Source of the DNA: Bacillota bacterium
Lineage (GTDB): Bacteria; Bacillota; Desulfotomaculia; Desulfotomaculales; Desulfallaceae
Reading direction: 5' to 3'
Assembly: GCA_009781965.1 (NCBI GenBank)
Contig: WQUS01000118.1
Location: forward strand, 1 to 6,234
DNA length: 6,234 nucleotides
Part shown: positions 5,089 to 6,234 of the stretch, piece by piece
How positions within the stretch are numbered: position 1 is the stretch's first letter
How the letters are laid out: each line of letters starts with the position of its first letter
Notes under the pieces: model-generated
What the model was told of the DNA's origin: nothing
What the model saw: only the letters and a program-made list of their open reading frames with translations
Databases searched by the model: none
Program-made: the position numbers and the translations under genes

Positions 5089-6234
5089 GTGAAGCTGGAG
5101 TTTGGCAAGGGCGATTGGCCTGATTTTGCGGCCGGCATAAGCCGGGAGTGGCTGGTGACCAATGGTCTGGGCGGCTATGCCGCCGGTACCCTAATCGGGG
5201 TTAATACCCGCAAGTACCATGGATTGCTGGTGGCCGCCCTGACCCCGCCGGTGCGCCGCACCCTGCTGCTGGCCAAGCTGGATGAGCGGGTGGAAACAGG
5301 CGGTTTGTGTTACAACCTGGCTGTCAATCAGACCGCTGCCGGGGTGACAGAATCCGGTTTTATTCATCTGCAGCGGGCGGTGTTTGCTCCGCTGCCGCTG
5401 TTTACGTACAGTTTTGGGGAGTTGTGGCTACAAAAGCGGGTCTTTATGGTGTATGGCCAAAACACTACGGTTATCATCTATCGGGTGTTTAACGGCGGCG
5501 GACCGGCGGTGCTGCGTCTGCGGCCGCTGGTTAATAGTCGTGATTTTCACGGGACCACCGAGGCGGGCCGCATTTCCTTCCGCCAGCAGTCCTTGGCGCC
5601 GGGCCAATGTGGCGCGCGGATTAGCGCCCTGCCGGAAACGGCGGATTTGCTGCTGTACAGCAGCGCGGGGGAATATATACCCGACGGCGACTGGTACCGG
5701 GGGCTTTTTTACGCCGAGGAACAGGAGCGGGGCCAATACCCCTATGATGATCACTATCTGCCCGGTGCATTTGCTGTGCCGCTGACCCAGGGAGAGGAAA
5801 AGACGGTGACCGTGGTGGCTACTACAGAGGAAGCGGCCCCGGCGCCGGACGGTCCGGCGCTGCTGGCGGCGGAGCTGATCAGAATCCTGCAGCTGATCGA
5901 ACTGGCCGGATTCGAGGACGAACTGCCCCGCCGGCTGACCATAGCCGCCGACTCCTTTATCGTCCAGCGCCGTTCCACCGGCGCCAAAACGGTAATCGCC
6001 GGCTATCCCTGGTTCAACGACTGGGGCCGGGACACCATGATTGCTCTGCCTGGTCTGACGCTGGTCACCGGCCGTCATGATGACGCCGCCGAAATACTGC
6101 TCACCTTTGCCCGCTATGCCAAAGACGGCCTGCTGCCCAACGTTTTCCCCGACGCCGGCGAGGAACCGGCTTATAACACCGCGGACGCTTCCCTGTGGTT
6201 CTTCCACGCGGTCTATAAATATCTGGAGTACACC
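5089..6234 (+). CDS. Glycogen debranching enzyme (amylo-alpha-1,6-glucosidase, bacterial/archaeal type), 3' truncated by window edge
   Basis: The reading frame from GTG 5089 is open for 382 codons to the last base of the window. Relatives are roughly 650-720 residues, so a little over half is present. The N-terminal domain (GDE_N type, beta-rich) carries the hallmark REWLVTNGLGGYA (19-31) and NTRKYHGLL (39-47). After a variable Ala/Pro-rich linker near 260-275 the (alpha/alpha)6 catalytic domain begins, with GYPWFNDWGRDTM (305-317), KDGLLPNVFP (345-354) and YNTADASLWFF (362-372). Acidic residues in these blocks (Asp311, Asp315, Asp366) are the likely substrate and catalytic contacts. The enzyme hydrolyses alpha-1,6 branch points of glycogen or limit dextrins in the cytoplasm, releasing free glucose, which suits the sugar kinase immediately upstream. 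There is no signal peptide. It follows the kinase after 100 nt and may have its own promoter in the AT-rich gap. The family call rests on several conserved blocks; exact specificity is inferred. Confidence 0.93.
   Translation, partial: MKLEFGKGDWPDFAAGISREWLVTNGLGGYAAGTLIGVNTRKYHGLLVAALTPPVRRTLLLAKLDERVETGGLCYNLAVNQTAAGVTESGFIHLQRAVFAPLPLFTYSFGELWLQKRVFMVYGQNTTVIIYRVFNGGGPAVLRLRPLVNSRDFHGTTEAGRISFRQQSLAPGQCGARISALPETADLLLYSSAGEYIPDGDWYRGLFYAEEQERGQYPYDDHYLPGAFAVPLTQGEEKTVTVVATTEEAAPAPDGPALLAAELIRILQLIELAGFEDELPRRLTIAADSFIVQRRSTGAKTVIAGYPWFNDWGRDTMIALPGLTLVTGRHDDAAEILLTFARYAKDGLLPNVFPDAGEEPAYNTADASLWFFHAVYKYLEYT
5842..5860. repeat. 19-bp near-perfect palindrome inside the debranching enzyme gene
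   Basis: GCGCCGGAC (5842-5850) and GTCCGGCGC (5852-5860) are exact reverse complements around one central G. It encodes the Ala/Pro-rich linker between the N-terminal and catalytic domains, where protein constraint is probably low. It could be chance in a GCCGG-rich genome or a small dispersed palindrome. Confidence 0.5.

Noticed and set aside
5428..6207. 259-residue open frame on the minus strand inside the debranching enzyme gene
   Set aside because: The plus strand here encodes clear debranching enzyme motifs (GYPWFNDWGRDT, YNTADASLWF). The antisense product has no family features.

Overview
The window carries five genes, all on the + strand: the 3' end of uvrA, a complete uvrC, a Cof-type HAD phosphatase, a ROK-family sugar kinase (most likely glucokinase), and the 5' part of a bacterial/archaeal-type glycogen debranching enzyme that runs off the right edge. 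The DNA is visibly GC-rich. Starts are often non-ATG (TTG for uvrC and the phosphatase, GTG for the debranching enzyme), each about 7 nt behind a strong GGAGG- or GGGGG-type Shine-Dalgarno. With uvrA directly followed by uvrC, this suggests a GC-rich Firmicute of the Clostridia/Desulfotomaculum kind. That placement is an inference from gene order and style, not from a marker gene.

Region 1 (2-2797) is nucleotide excision repair. The second ATPase half of UvrA ends 15 nt before UvrC starts, so the two are almost certainly co-transcribed. Every catalytic motif expected in UvrC is present, including four cysteines with the spacing of the family's iron-sulfur ligands. Region 2 (2890-3717) is a HAD-IIB/Cof phosphatase of typical length with all four HAD motifs. 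Region 3 (3861-6234) is carbohydrate metabolism. The kinase and the debranching enzyme make sense together: amylo-1,6-glucosidase action on glycogen branch points releases free glucose, which a glucokinase would phosphorylate.

The unusual part of the window is the 5' end of the kinase gene. Between a well-formed Shine-Dalgarno plus ATG and the conserved ROK phosphate-binding motif lie two arrays of eight 7-nt repeats each (consensus TCGAACC). They are read in frame as a SNLEPRT-type low-complexity stretch that makes the protein about 50 residues longer than usual. The unit has no stop in any of six frames, and the 31-nt spacer between the arrays carries a stop in each of the two other forward frames. 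The codons just before the repeats (VGLDL) look like a second, degenerate copy of the codons just after them (VGVDL), as if the repeats had entered at the start of the kinase fold.

No RNA genes, insertion sequences, CRISPR arrays or convincing rho-independent terminators were seen. No stretch longer than 300 nt lacks a gene; the longest gap is 143 nt.
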